DNA of 64,000 nt from Erythrobacter rubeus (GTDB lineage: Bacteria; Pseudomonadota; Alphaproteobacteria; Sphingomonadales; Sphingomonadaceae), in contig NZ_JACXLC010000001.1 of NCBI RefSeq assembly GCF_014705715.1, positions 2,355,860-2,419,859 of the forward strand, read 5' to 3'. Position 1 is the first letter of the stretch. Each line of letters begins with the position of its first letter. The notes under the pieces were generated by a model. It was not told the origin of the DNA, made no database searches, and saw only the letters and a program-made list of their open reading frames with translations. The position numbers and the translations under genes were made by a program. Below are positions 36,344-44,639 of the stretch, in pieces.

Positions 36344-37237
36344 CTAAAGACCTTCGGGGACGTCCAGACCGGCATTGCGGTGAGCAGCAACCAGCGTGTT
36401 GCGCAGGAGAACGGCGATGGTCATCGGCCCGACGCCGCCTGGAACAGGCGTAATTGCTGCGGCAACCTCGCTCGCCTCGTCATAGGCCACATCGCCGACG
36501 AGCTTGCCCTTGTCCTTGCCCGGTTCGGGCGGAAGGCGGTTGATGCCGACATCGATCACCGTCGCACCATCTTTCAGCCAGTCCTTGCGGATCATCTCCG
36601 GTCGCCCGACCGCCGCAACTACAATATCGGCGCGGCGCACGACGCTGGCTAGGTCCTTGGTCCGGCTGTGCGCGATCGTCACGGTGGCGTTGGCATCGAG
36701 CAGGAGCTGCGCCATCGGCTTGCCCACGATATTGGAGCGACCGATCACGACTGCCTCCAGACCCGAGAGATCGCCCAGCCGGTCGGTCAAGAGCATCATG
36801 CAGCCAAGCGGCGTGCAGGGCACAAACCCGCTCTGGCCGACGCTGAGGCGCCCCGCGTTGATGACGTGAAACCCGTCGACATCCTTGTCCGGGCTGATCG
36901 CTGCGATGATGCTTTGTTCGTCGAGGTGATCGGGCAGCGGCAATTGCACCAGGATACCGTCGACGCTGTCGTCGTTGTTGAGCCGCTCGACCAGAGCAAG
37001 CAGCGCTGCGGCAGAGGTATCGGCGGGCAGGCGATGTTCGAAGCTCGCCATGTTGGCAGCGACCGTCGCCTTGTTCTTTGCCCCGACATAGACCTGGCTT
37101 GCGGCATCATCGCCCACCAGCACCACTGCCAGCCCGGCACGGCGTCCAGCTGCCTCGGCGAAGCGCGCGGCGTACTCGCCCACACGCTCGCGCAAGCGGG
37201 CCGCGAACGCCTTGCCGTCGATCCGGGTTGCGCTCAT
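36344..37237 (-). CDS. folD: Methylenetetrahydrofolate dehydrogenase/cyclohydrolase
   Basis: The 297-residue enzyme starts at ATG 37237. Catalytic residues of FolD are in [11 protein letters not shown] (Tyr50, Lys54). The signatures [50 protein letters not shown] and [14 protein letters not shown] are complete. It oxidises 5,10-methylene-THF to methenyl-THF and hydrolyses it to 10-formyl-THF in the cytoplasm. Its start shares a base with the yggT stop (TGATG), so the two are coupled. Confidence 0.97.
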   Translation of the reverse strand: MSATRIDGKAFAARLRERVGEYAARFAEAAGRRAGLAVVLVGDDAASQVYVGAKNKATVAANMASFEHRLPADTSAAALLALVERLNNDDSVDGILVQLPLPDHLDEQSIIAAISPDKDVDGFHVINAGRLSVGQSGFVPCTPLGCMMLLTDRLGDLSGLEAVVIGRSNIVGKPMAQLLLDANATVTIAHSRTKDLASVVRRADIVVAAVGRPEMIRKDWLKDGATVIDVGINRLPPEPGKDKGKLVGDVAYDEASEVAAAITPVPGGVGPMTIAVLLRNTLVAAHRNAGLDVPEGL

Positions 37238-37536
37238 CAATAAGCGGCCGAACTGACGATCGATCCGACGACGATCTGGAGGATCTGCAGCAGGATGATC
37301 AGCACCAACGGAGAGAAATCGATCGCGCCGGTGTTGGGCATCAGATTGCGTATCGGACGCAGGACCGGATCGAGGAGACGATTGATCGATTCGTACACCT
37401 GCATCAGGAACTGGTTCGAGGTGTTCACCACGTTGAATGCAAACAGCAGGCCGATCACGAACTGGATGATGATCAGCATGATGAACGCGCTGGTGATCAA
37501 GCTGATAATCTGTTGAACTGCAACCAATCCGGACAT
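37237..37536 (-). CDS. YggT-family membrane protein
   Basis: This 99-residue protein has two hydrophobic segments ([40 protein letters not shown]) and the YggT centre [31 protein letters not shown], with the conserved P-x-R-x-x-x-P. YggT proteins are thought to take part in osmotic or cell-envelope functions. It is directly upstream of folD and coupled to it, a common order in alphaproteobacteria. Confidence 0.94.
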   Translation of the reverse strand: MSGLVAVQQIISLITSAFIMLIIIQFVIGLLFAFNVVNTSNQFLMQVYESINRLLDPVLRPIRNLMPNTGAIDFSPLVLIILLQILQIVVGSIVSSAAY

Positions 37537-37640
37537 TCAAGAATTCCTACTTTTTTAGTTCAATGCGCCCTGCAAACGGACAACAGGCGTGTTACCGATG
37601 TAATACGCTAAAATCCAGTATCAAGCCACTAGCAGCGTGG

Positions 37641-38561
37641 TCAGGCGCGCACCAGAGTGCCCGCGCCGCGAGCGGTGAAGAATTCGAGCAACATTGCATG
37701 CGGTACGCGGCCATCGAGCACAACAGCCGCCTCGCAGCCGGATTCGACCGCGGACACGCATGTCTCCAGTTTCGGCACCATGCCGCCCGTGATCACGCCG
37801 CTTTCGCGCAGCTTCGCGATATCCGCCGGGGTCAGATCGGACAGCAATTGGCCATCCGCGTCGAGAACGCCCGCAACATCGGTCAGCAGGAACAGCCGCG
37901 CCGCGCCCAAAGCGGCGGCGATCGCGCCAGCCATCGTGTCTGCATTGATATTGTAGGTTGCCCCGTCCTCGCCGCCTGCGATCGGAGCGATCACCGGGAT
38001 CATGCCCGCTGTAACCGCCGTATCGATCACGCTGGTGTCGACTTGAGCCGGTTCGCCGACGAAGCCAAGATCGACTACGCGCTCGATGAGGCTTTCCGGA
38101 TCGCGTGTCGTGCGCTCTACCTTGCGCGCGGTGACCAGCCCGCCATCCTTGCCCGAAATGCCGATGGCTTTCCCGCCGGCACCCGAAAGCCACCCGACGA
38201 GTTCTTTGTTGATCGCGCCCGACAACACCATTTCCGCGACTTTGGCCGTCGCTTCGTCAGTCACTCGCAAGCCGTCGACGAACGTGCTCTCGACGCCCAG
38301 CCGCGAGAGCATATCGCCGATTTGCGGACCGCCCCCATGCACAACCACGGGATTGATGCCCACGGCTTTCAGAAGGACGATGTCCTCGGCGAAATCGCGC
38401 GCCGCCTTAGGCTCGCCCATGGCGTGACCGCCGTATTTCACCACGAAAGTCCGTCCGGCATAGCGCTGGAAATAGGGCAGAGCCTCGATCAGCGTCTCTG
38501 CCTTCGACAGGTCCAGCGCCCGGACATTCTCGTCAGCAGGAAGGTCGTTCTTCATCGTCAT
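37641..38561 (-). CDS. argB: Acetylglutamate kinase
   Basis: ATG 38561 has AAGGA eight bases upstream, giving 306 residues; ATG 38555 would be too far. The motifs [67 protein letters not shown] and [11 protein letters not shown] are those of ArgB. It phosphorylates N-acetylglutamate in arginine synthesis. It stands alone, not with argC or argJ. Confidence 0.97.
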   Translation of the reverse strand: MTMKNDLPADENVRALDLSKAETLIEALPYFQRYAGRTFVVKYGGHAMGEPKAARDFAEDIVLLKAVGINPVVVHGGGPQIGDMLSRLGVESTFVDGLRVTDEATAKVAEMVLSGAINKELVGWLSGAGGKAIGISGKDGGLVTARKVERTTRDPESLIERVVDLGFVGEPAQVDTSVIDTAVTAGMIPVIAPIAGGEDGATYNINADTMAGAIAAALGAARLFLLTDVAGVLDADGQLLSDLTPADIAKLRESGVITGGMVPKLETCVSAVESGCEAAVVLDGRVPHAMLLEFFTARGAGTLVRA

Positions 38562-38699
38562 TCGGGCCGTCCTTTGGCTTGAAAGCGCCGCAATTCGCTT
38601 CGGACATGCCGCGCGCTTAGCCGCTTCGTTCGCCGACTGCAAAGCACCATGGCGCCGATCCGCACCTCAGGCACTGTTGAACATTTTGCGCTTGGCACC

Positions 38700-38725
38700 G
38701 TAACCTTTTGCCTGTTCTATGCGAA
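38700..38725 (+). promoter_or_regulatory. Candidate ECF sigmaF-type promoter
   Basis: GTAACC (38700-38705), a 16-base spacer and CGAA (38722-38725) exactly fit the GTAACC-N16-CGAA motif known for Caulobacter sigmaF, whose regulon includes DUF2282 genes. It lies 58 bases before the ATG of the bufferin-like gene, a normal promoter distance. That sigmaF exists in this organism is not visible in the window. Confidence 0.68.
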
Positions 38726-38783
38726 TCGCTTGGTGACGGCGCTTCACGCGCTTTCGTTGAGATCTTGGATTGGAGGAAGTTTT

Positions 38784-39122
38784 ATGAACACCGCACGTAT
38801 CAAAGGTACGATTACCCTTGCCGCAGCCGCCGGCCTTGCCGCCGCATGTTCGGGCGGCGCCGACGCGCCTGCCGAGGGTACCAGCGCTGAAGCCAACACC
38901 GAAGAAGCCGCTCTTGCAGCAGCGGGCAGCGGCGAAAAGGAGAAATGCTACGGTGTTTCCAAAGCCGGCGAGAACGACTGCGCTGCAGGCCCGGGCACCA
39001 GCTGTGCAGGTACGTCGGTCGTCGACTACCAGGGCAACGCATGGACTTATGTCGACGCGGGCACCTGCCTCGATATCACCACGCCGAACGGCACCGGTTC
39101 GCTTGAGCCGATCGAAGCCTAA
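38784..39122 (+). CDS. Bufferin-like peptide precursor (DUF2282/BufA1-type), orphan
   Basis: This 112-residue protein has a GGAGG site and a signal whose h-region ends LAAAC-SGG, close to a lipobox (position -3 is Ala, so processing by signal peptidase II is uncertain). After an Ala/Glu spacer comes the DUF2282 core [34 protein letters not shown] and [12 protein letters not shown], with four cysteines placed as in BufA1. BufA1 peptides are copper-sequestering periplasmic RiPPs whose core cysteines are modified by an MNIO enzyme (BufB) with partner BufC. Neither is in the window. A sigmaF-type promoter and a terminator make it a single-gene unit. Confidence 0.82.
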   Translation: MNTARIKGTITLAAAAGLAAACSGGADAPAEGTSAEANTEEAALAAAGSGEKEKCYGVSKAGENDCAAGPGTSCAGTSVVDYQGNAWTYVDAGTCLDITTPNGTGSLEPIEA

Positions 39123-39165
39123 GCTTCGAGCCAGGCAGCACGGCTAACACCGTGCCGACCAGAAG

Positions 39166-39198
39166 GCCGCACGAGGTTTGATTCTCGGCGGCTTTTTT
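39166..39198 (+). terminator. Strong Rho-independent terminator of the bufferin-like gene
   Basis: GCCGC-A-CGAG (39166-39175) pairs with CTCG-GCGGC (39184-39192) around GTTTGATT, a nine-pair stem with one bulged A. TTTTTT follows at 39193-39198. It lies 44 bases after the stop of the bufferin-like gene. Confidence 0.8.
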
Positions 39199-39282
39199 GT
39201 TGGCCGCGATGGAGCGTGCAGCAGCCGCCTTGCGACCTCCGGCGTTTGGGTTGACCGCCGATCCTGCTACGCTGCCTACCCA

Positions 39283-39828
39283 ATGCTCAAGCGCCGCTCT
39301 CGTCGCCGAAGACCCAGTCGGCATTCCAAACTTCGATCATGGTGGCTGCTTTGGCGCGCGCCGACCCTGCTCGTAGTTGTCAGCGCAGCCTGGTGGTTTC
39401 TTTATCGCCCCTACGCGCACGAACAGGGCTGGGTCCCGGTTTCCGATGATTTCGCCCTGTGCGGTGAAGCCTGGTCGGGCGCGGACGGCTGCGTCGTCGA
39501 TGGCGATACGCTTGTCCTCGGAAACGGAAGGGATCGGCGGCGGATCAGGCTCCTTGGGTTCGACGCGCCAGAATTGAACGGAGCCTGCGCAGCCGAGGCG
39601 GAGCGAGCCCGGCAGGCGCGCACAGCGCTGCATCAATGGCTTTCCCGCGGCCCGTTCGAGTGGAACGGCGATGCCGATCCCCCGCGCGACCAATATGGAA
39701 GAGAGCTGCGGGAGGTTCGGCGCGTTCTGCCTGATGGATCGCGTGAATATGTCGGCCGCGTCCTGATTGAGCGCAACCTGGCCTCGGAAAATGGCTGGGA
39801 CGCGGTCAAAGTCGATTGGTGCCGCTGA
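39283..39828 (+). CDS. Thermonuclease (SNase)-like protein with N-terminal membrane anchor
   Basis: ATG 39283 gives 181 residues: a very basic N-terminus (LKRRSRRRRPSRHSKLR), one membrane helix (LLWRAPTLLVVVSAAWWFLY), then a staphylococcal-nuclease-type domain. Its CVVDGDTL, RRIRLLGFDAPELNG (calcium-binding Asp, catalytic Arg and Glu), DQYGRELREV and VGRVLIERNLASEN match the SNase order. It is probably anchored in the inner membrane with the nuclease outside. Upstream codons from 39178 lie across the terminator and are rejected. Confidence 0.87.
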   Translation: MLKRRSRRRRPSRHSKLRSWWLLWRAPTLLVVVSAAWWFLYRPYAHEQGWVPVSDDFALCGEAWSGADGCVVDGDTLVLGNGRDRRRIRLLGFDAPELNGACAAEAERARQARTALHQWLSRGPFEWNGDADPPRDQYGRELREVRRVLPDGSREYVGRVLIERNLASENGWDAVKVDWCR

Positions 39829-39867
39829 GCACCGCCAACCTGACTGCGGCCATCTATCCTGGCGCTG

Positions 39868-40788
39868 TCAGGCTCGAGACGAACCGAAAGCCGCATCCAC
39901 TTCCGCCGCGAGCGATACGAAATCCGCATGTCCGGTGACAGGTAAGAGGCGCTCGGCCCACATCGCATCGATCGCGTCAGCCACCGATGCAGGTAGGGCG
40001 TCCGCACTGCTGCCGGAGGATTGCACCTTGCTCGAATCGCTCGCCGCCGGGATTCCGCACTTTTCCTCGAGCACGCGGCAGATCATGCCATCGTCGAACT
40101 TGTCCTTGTGCTCGTGCATGAACTCGCGCGTTGTGCGCTTCATTACGAGCTCTTCGATCTCCGGAGTCAGATTTATTTCGCAAAGCTGAGCCAAGGCGCG
40201 GATCGCTGCAGACTTGTTCTTGACCGCCCAGCGATAGGTCATGACGAGGCTATCCGGCTCATGCCGCCGGTCATACCAGCTGAGCAGGTGCGTGAAGTAG
40301 TCGCACCCGCCGGGACCGCCGCCCATCCATAGCGGCATGAATTCCTCCATCGATACGGCGCCGCGTTCCAGATGCCAGCCATTGATGAAGCGGTAGAACG
40401 ATACAAAGGTCTCCTTCGGATCGCGCAAAGTGACGACGTAGCGCATTCCGGCGGGAAGCCGCTCGTACTCGCGATGCGACTTGAAGCCGCGCGGGGTGCC
40501 GGCCTGCTCGGTCTCCATGTCGAAATCGAGGAGATATGCCGTGTCATCCCAGGGGACCACGCGGCTGATATCGTCGAACTCCATATCGCCGCCAGCCGCG
40601 CCGGTGCGCAGCTGATGAAACATCTGCTGCATCAACGTGGTGCCGCTTTTCGCCCAGCTGGTGATGAAGGTGTCACCGCGCTGCGGACTGTAAGGCCGGT
40701 GGCTCGGACGCTCGCCTTGCGCCGCGGCGCCCATCACTTCGCCGAATCCTTCTATGGTACGCGCCCGGCCGATTTTCTCGCTGCTCAT
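39868..40788 (-). CDS. Sulfotransferase-domain protein
   Basis: This 306-residue protein shows the PAPS-binding loop TFITSWAKSGTTLMQQMFHQL (5'-phosphosulfate loop, W-x-K-S-G-T-T) and the 3'-phosphate region YVVTLRDPKETFVSFYRF, as in cytosolic sulfotransferases. A catalytic His is likely FKSHREYERL. Such enzymes transfer sulfate from PAPS to a hydroxyl or amine of a small molecule. No partner for PAPS synthesis is in the window, and the substrate is unknown. Confidence 0.93.
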   Translation of the reverse strand: MSSEKIGRARTIEGFGEVMGAAAQGERPSHRPYSPQRGDTFITSWAKSGTTLMQQMFHQLRTGAAGGDMEFDDISRVVPWDDTAYLLDFDMETEQAGTPRGFKSHREYERLPAGMRYVVTLRDPKETFVSFYRFINGWHLERGAVSMEEFMPLWMGGGPGGCDYFTHLLSWYDRRHEPDSLVMTYRWAVKNKSAAIRALAQLCEINLTPEIEELVMKRTTREFMHEHKDKFDDGMICRVLEEKCGIPAASDSSKVQSSGSSADALPASVADAIDAMWAERLLPVTGHADFVSLAAEVDAAFGSSRA

Positions 40789-40907
40789 AATGTGCTCTCA
40801 AACCTAGCGTCCCAGGCCGAGGTATAGAGAACGTACAGACACCGGCAACCGCAAGCGGCCTATCTTTGCGAGTAGGAAAGCTTGGACGCACGCGGTACAC
40901 ACCGGAA

Positions 40908-41567
40908 ATGATCAATAGGCATTTCGCATTATCGACAGTCGTCCCCGCGCTCATTCTTACCGGTTGCGCCGAAACAGCAGCCGACGAGCCTCAGCCCGAT
41001 CGGCCGCCAAGCGCTCAGGACGAGTTCTGGGATGCGCTGTCGAGCCATTGCGGAAAGGCCTATCGCGGCAGTCTGGTCAGCACCGACGAGGCCGATGCGG
41101 ATTTCGCCGGTGCGGATATGGTGATGCATGTGCGCGAGTGTTCTGAGGATCGGATCGCCGTGCCCTTCCATGTCGAGCTGAACGGTGAATGGGATCGGTC
41201 GCGGACGTGGGTGATCACCCGCACCGGTGACGGGCTGCGGCTAAAACACGATCACCGTCATGAGGACGGCGAGAGCGATGCCGTCACGATGTATGGCGGT
41301 GATACGGCGAGCGATGGTACCGCCCACGCGCAGGACTTTCCCGTCGACGCGGAGAGCGTAGCGCTGTTTCGCGCAGAAGATCTAACCGCGTCCGTCACGA
41401 ATGTCTGGCGGGTCGAAGTCGATCCCGCGGGCACCGAGGACGGCGTTTTCGCCTTTCAATTGCAGCGCACCGTCGACGGCGGCGCGCCCGGACCCCGCTT
41501 CTTCCGCGTCGAGTACGATCTGACAGATGAGGTCGCGCCGCCTCCGCCCGCCTGGGGGCATGAATGA
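40908..41567 (+). CDS. Hypothetical lipoprotein
   Basis: This 219-residue protein begins at ATG 40908 with a lipoprotein signal and lipobox LTGC (STVVPALILTGCAET). The mature part has AYRGSLVSTDEADADFAGADMVMHVRECSEDRIAVPFHVELNGEWDRSRTWVITRTGDGLRLKHDHRHEDG, which looks like one beta-rich domain. It ends in a Pro-rich APPPPAWGHE. The pattern recalls DUF-type secreted proteins of sphingomonads, but I cannot name a family. It is divergent from the sulfotransferase gene. Confidence 0.83.
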   Translation: MINRHFALSTVVPALILTGCAETAADEPQPDRPPSAQDEFWDALSSHCGKAYRGSLVSTDEADADFAGADMVMHVRECSEDRIAVPFHVELNGEWDRSRTWVITRTGDGLRLKHDHRHEDGESDAVTMYGGDTASDGTAHAQDFPVDAESVALFRAEDLTASVTNVWRVEVDPAGTEDGVFAFQLQRTVDGGAPGPRFFRVEYDLTDEVAPPPPAWGHE

Positions 41568-41585
41568 CTCTGCCGCCGCTTAGGC

Positions 41586-41873
41586 TCAGCCTCCGGGAGG
41601 GTTTGGCGCCTCCGCTCCGGAGCCCACTTCACCTGAGACAGCGTCCGCGCCGATAGTCGGTTGCTCGGTGTCCGCGCTCTTTGCGCCGTTGGCATCGACC
41701 GGAAGGGGCGTTTCGCGCACGACCGGCTGTTCGACATTGAGATCGCTGGACGTTGCATCGATGACCTCGTCGCTCACATCGTCTCCGCTATCGGGCATCG
41801 TTTCGCCAGTGCAGGCGGTCAGGCCGGCAATGGTGAGGCACAGCGGCGCGGCGTATCTGAGAGGATTTCGCAT
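41586..41873 (-). CDS. Small acidic lipoprotein
   Basis: From ATG 41873 this 95-residue protein has a signal with lipobox LTAC (YAAPLCLTIAGLTACTGE). The mature part is acidic and low in complexity (SGDDVSDEVIDATSSDLNVE) and ends in Pro/Gly. It may be a disordered surface lipoprotein like the one at 43021-43320. No function can be deduced. It is convergent with the lipoprotein gene on the other strand. Confidence 0.7.
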   Translation of the reverse strand: MRNPLRYAAPLCLTIAGLTACTGETMPDSGDDVSDEVIDATSSDLNVEQPVVRETPLPVDANGAKSADTEQPTIGADAVSGEVGSGAEAPNPPGG

Positions 41874-41964
41874 AATTGGGCTTTCCTGTTGTGATCGTTT
41901 CACACCATCAATGCCCAAAGCGCGGCTGAGGTCCGAAATACCTCGTCAGCCTGCCCCAATTGGC

Positions 41965-41996
41965 GAGGACAGCGCATCGCCTCATGCGCTGTCCTC
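41965..41996. repeat. Perfect 13-base inverted repeat (intergenic hairpin)
   Basis: GAGGACAGCGCAT (41965-41977) and ATGCGCTGTCCTC (41984-41996) are exact reverse complements around CGCCTC. The stem is very stable, but no T-run follows on either strand, so a standard terminator is unlikely. Confidence 0.75.
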
Positions 41997-42082
41997 ATGG
42001 GATCCGCGCCTCTCTCCCACAGGCCTTGGCCCGGCGCGGATGACGCCCTTTTCGTCGAGGCGACAGGGCGATATTCGCGTGA

Positions 42083-42244
42083 TCAGCCCATTCGCCGGGC
42101 GAGGGTGCGCGCAGCCTTCGCCGCACGCCGTGCGGCAATCACCGCGCCGATTCCCGCGACACCCGCATGTCGCAATCGCCGCCGCCGCGCGAGCGTTGTG
42201 ATGGGATTGGCGCGGCGGCGGTGGGGGAAGACGATCTTAGGCAT
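42083..42244 (-). CDS. Small very basic protein (53 residues)
   Basis: ATG 42244 overlaps the end of the DUF465 gene by eight bases, suggesting coupling. The protein is arginine-rich (HRRRANPITTLARRRRLRH) with a short hydrophobic centre (AGVAGIGAVIAARRAA). It could bind nucleic acid or membrane, or be spurious, since arginine-rich frames arise by chance in GC-rich DNA. No family is recognised. Confidence 0.35.
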   Translation of the reverse strand: MPKIVFPHRRRANPITTLARRRRLRHAGVAGIGAVIAARRAAKAARTLARRMG

Positions 42245-42500
42245 GGGCGCGCTCAGGCTCCGCATTTTCAAGCATCACCGCGATCTCGTCCAGCAGGTTC
42301 AGCCGCTGCTTCTTCAGCCGCTCGACGTGGAAATCGCTGCACCGTTCCACTTCGGTTTCGAACCGGTGGATCGCGCGGTTGAGCGCATGGTAATGATCGG
42401 CAAGCTTGCTGAAACGCGCATTGCCGAGCTTCAGCCAGCGCATGGCCTCCACATCGTGCGGAAACTCGTCGTGCAGTTCATGCGGCGTGTGTGCGGACAT
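42237..42500 (-). CDS. DUF465 (YdcH-type) protein
   Basis: This 87-residue protein starts at ATG 42500 with AGGAGAA upstream. The DUF465 core is clear: FSKLADHYHALNRAIHRFETEVERCSDFHVERLKKQRLNLLDEIAVML, an alpha-helical hairpin. The N-terminus (HELHDEFPHDVEAMRWL) is also typical. Function is unknown in all members; they are abundant small helical proteins. Confidence 0.92.
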   Translation of the reverse strand: MSAHTPHELHDEFPHDVEAMRWLKLGNARFSKLADHYHALNRAIHRFETEVERCSDFHVERLKKQRLNLLDEIAVMLENAEPERAHA

Positions 42501-42622
42501 AGAGGCGTTCTCCTGTGATTGCGAAGGAGAGCCTATGCGCCGCCGCAGGGCCTGTCTTTGATATGGGTCAAAGCGCCTGCGAGGCGCTGCGCAAAGCGGT
42601 TCGGCAGGGCTGGAGCATCGCG

Positions 42623-42700
42623 TTACATCACATAGGCGAACACGCACAACCCGCCGATCAGGCCGAGCACGCATCCGCCGACTGCTTCCAGAAACACCAT
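42623..42700 (-). CDS. 25-residue hydrophobic peptide
   Basis: ATG 42700 to TAA 42623 encodes 25 residues, nearly all one membrane helix with two cysteines and repeated Gly pairs (VGGCVLGLIGGLCVFAYVM). A GGGGG stretch lies eight bases upstream of the ATG. Small single-helix proteins of this kind often attach to membrane complexes. The frame could be chance, but the even hydrophobicity and ending are notable. Confidence 0.42.
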   Translation of the reverse strand: MVFLEAVGGCVLGLIGGLCVFAYVM

Positions 42701-43020
42701 GTGAGAACCCCCGTCTATGGGCCGAAAGGCCGTTAACCAAACCCCCTATCGCCGCGGGGCGTGAAGAAAGCGTTAGCGCTCCCCGCCTTCCGGCCATCGA
42801 GAGCGCCGGGGGAGACATGGACCGCATGTTACACGGTCTTGGAGAAGAAAAATTCGGCGGTTCCCTGCGGGTTTCGCCGCCCGCACAGCGCACGATGAGC
42901 CGCCAGCGCGGTGGCTCTGAAAACTTGGGGGAGAAAGGTAAGGCGCGGGCCATGCACCAGTCCTATCGCAGACGGTCTGCAGTAGGAAAGCCGGCGCGCG
43001 CAGCCCGCGATTGCGGTGCG
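42701..43020. other. Intergenic stretch without a convincing gene
   Basis: Between the 25-residue peptide gene and the acidic lipoprotein gene. Only short GC-rich hairpins (such as CCGCGG-centred ones near 42750) are seen. I find no tRNA or reading frame with coding character. Confidence 0.45.
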
Positions 43021-43320
43021 TCAGTCGCGCGCGGTTTCGGCTTCACGGTCGCTGTCTGCGTCGTCGGTGTATTCGACGTTCTCTTCTTCGCCGAGGTCGG
43101 CAGTGACGCCGGTTTCGCCTTCTGGATCGGCGTCCTCGATGCCGGGCACGGCCTGCTCGATTTCGGCTCCGGTGAGCGCGTCATTGTCGGCAGGCGCGGC
43201 GGCGGTCTCGCCCGCATCGGCGGCGGGGTCGGCGGTTTCGGCGGTGCAGGCGGCGAGCGCAAAGCTGGCCGCGCTGAATGCCGTCATGACGGCAGCGATG
43301 GGTTTGAATGTGGTTCGCAT
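43021..43320 (-). CDS. Small acidic lipoprotein
   Basis: ATG 43320 gives 99 residues. The signal ends in the lipobox LAAC (TAFSAASFALAACTAE). The mature part is disordered and acidic (DPAADAGETAAAPADNDALTG, GIEDADPEGETGV, YTDDADSDREAETARD). Its build is very like that of the lipoprotein at 41586-41873, without obvious sequence identity. It is probably an abundant outer-membrane lipoprotein of unknown use. Confidence 0.72.
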   Translation of the reverse strand: MRTTFKPIAAVMTAFSAASFALAACTAETADPAADAGETAAAPADNDALTGAEIEQAVPGIEDADPEGETGVTADLGEEENVEYTDDADSDREAETARD

Positions 43321-43448
43321 GATTGATTCCTGATGATGTGTGTTTTGGTTAATCAATGCGAAAGCGGCCGCGCGTGTTCCGAAAAGTAATCGGGAACCGA
43401 AGAGCAGGTATCTGAATTGCAGGCGTTTTTCAGCGCGGCTTGGGGCCG

Positions 43449-44111
43449 ATGCAGAGCGCGATCAGGGACCACCTGCATGCGGCAGATTTCTGCGATACAA
43501 TGCCGCCTATGGGTAGAGCCTCGCACAGCAAAGTCAGGCAGACGGAGGTGCCGCCCGGGAGCCTTCTCGCCGCATTCGGCGGGCCCGAGGATTACCGCGA
43601 TTGTTTTATCCGTGACGTACCCAATGTCGACGGGGGCGAGGTCTCGCTCGCGCAGTTTATCGAGCGGTTCTATTCCAGCACGGCCTTCCTGCCCGAACGC
43701 CTGATCCTGAAAGCCCTCGGCACCCCCGCCTCACGCGCCGACATCCGCGCGCTGGCAAGAGGCGAGACGGACAGGTTCGGCGCTTGGAGGGTGGTGGAGC
43801 GGCGAGATCACAACGCTGGAGGGGAAGTCGCGGAGCACGGACCCGCAGGGTCCGCAAGCCCGACCGGGCGCCCGCAGGCCCGAAAGGGCCGAGGAAATCG
43901 CAGCGCGGAGGCGCTGCGCAAAACAAGACTCGAAGAGATTTTGCTCGAGTCCAAGGACACAAACACCGCAAGCTGGTTCGCTGTGGAGCCGAGAAAGGAC
44001 GGGACGCGCCTTTACTTTGGTTCATGGGTTGGAGGGATCGACCAATCCGGCTGGCGCGGGCTGATGCACGCGCATGTCTGGTATTCGCGGGTGCTGTTGG
44101 GTGGGGTCTAG
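43449..44111 (+). CDS. Uncharacterised protein (DUF2867-like?) interrupted by an in-frame repeat
   Basis: This 220-residue frame starts at ATG 43449, with ATG 43500 or 43509 as alternatives. The N-terminal part has SLLAAFGGPEDYRDCFIRDVP and FIERFYSSTAFLPERLILKALG. The C-terminal part, LLESKDTNTASWFAVEP and TRLYFGSWVGG, ends WYSRVLLGGV. Between RFGAWRVVER and EILLES lie about 40 residues rich in Gly, Arg and Ala, encoded by a palindromic repeat. Without them the halves would join as a normal small beta-rich domain. The family call is tentative; the protein may still fold with the repeat looped out. Confidence 0.7.
   Translation: MQSAIRDHLHAADFCDTMPPMGRASHSKVRQTEVPPGSLLAAFGGPEDYRDCFIRDVPNVDGGEVSLAQFIERFYSSTAFLPERLILKALGTPASRADIRALARGETDRFGAWRVVERRDHNAGGEVAEHGPAGSASPTGRPQARKGRGNRSAEALRKTRLEEILLESKDTNTASWFAVEPRKDGTRLYFGSWVGGIDQSGWRGLMHAHVWYSRVLLGGV
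43809..43934 (+). repeat. Structured palindromic repeat inserted in frame in a coding region
   Basis: The core holds three consecutive perfect hairpins: CGGACCC-GCA-GGGTCCG (43838-43854), GGCCC-GAAA-GGGCC (43877-43890, a GNRA-type loop) and GCAGCGC-GGAG-GCGCTGC (43900-43917). The frame stays open through them. This looks like a mobile REP- or RPE-like element. The outer limits are approximate. Confidence 0.62.
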
Positions 44112-44285
44112 CTACCAGAAGAACACGAGAACGAACGCGCCGACCGGTAAAGTCAGCATAGCAGGCAGGAACCAGTCACTCTCGACAACGCGTTTCACCG
44201 GCGCGAGCCGCATGCCGCCCTCGGTCCATTCGGTCTGGCCGAGCTTTCTTGGCTTATCGGGGTTGAATTTATGAAGGCTACCCAT
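44112..44285 (-). CDS. Small protein with C-terminal membrane helix
   Basis: ATG 44285 gives 57 residues: a basic polar N-terminal half (GSLHKFNPDKPRKLGQTEW) and one membrane helix at the end (WFLPAMLTLPVGAFVLVFFW). Tail-anchored small proteins look like this. The stop abuts the stop of the convergent gene. It has no recognised family; the strong hydrophobic end argues that the frame is real. Confidence 0.55.
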   Translation of the reverse strand: MGSLHKFNPDKPRKLGQTEWTEGGMRLAPVKRVVESDWFLPAMLTLPVGAFVLVFFW

Positions 44286-44487
44286 CTCAACGCGAATAGC
44301 GGCAAATCCTGAAGATACCCCTCCATCCGTCATCTCGGCCCCCGAGCCGGGATCCCGCTTGTTCTTAAACGAGCTTCGCGGAAAGAGGTTGGCCCCAGAT
44401 CAAGTCCCGGGGCGATGATTGAGTTAAAGCCACATTTATGCACCTTAGACGCGATGACGACACATCCAGCGCAAAGCTCAGCAGCTA

Positions 44488-44637
44488 CTACTTTCGCGGG
44501 CTAGTTGGAGGCGGCGGCGGTGTTGTCGGGGGGACTGATTTGCCGGGCGAGGATCTGCCCGGACTGTCATGATTTGGACGAGGTTGAGGGGTCGGTCGTG
44601 GCGTGGGTCTAGGGGTCGGGCGATTTTTATCTGACAT
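44488..44637 (-). CDS. Small proline-rich protein (49 residues)
   Basis: ATG 44637 is two bases after the stop of the preceding membrane-protein gene and has GGAG at the right distance. It encodes a repeat of Pro-Thr-Pro-Arg (RPTPRPTPRPTPQPRP) and then VPPTTPPPPPTSP, ending in RK. Such sequences are disordered and may bind SH3-like or envelope partners. It is the third gene of the atypical DUF2188 cassette. Confidence 0.6.
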   Translation of the reverse strand: MSDKNRPTPRPTPRPTPQPRPNHDSPGRSSPGKSVPPTTPPPPPTSPRK

Positions 44638-44639
44638 GA

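Noticed and set aside
43804..43939. Direct repeat GAGAT at both sides of the in-frame repeat as a target-site duplication
   Set aside because: The two copies are 131 bases apart and in different codon phase, so a simple insertion between them would not keep the frame.
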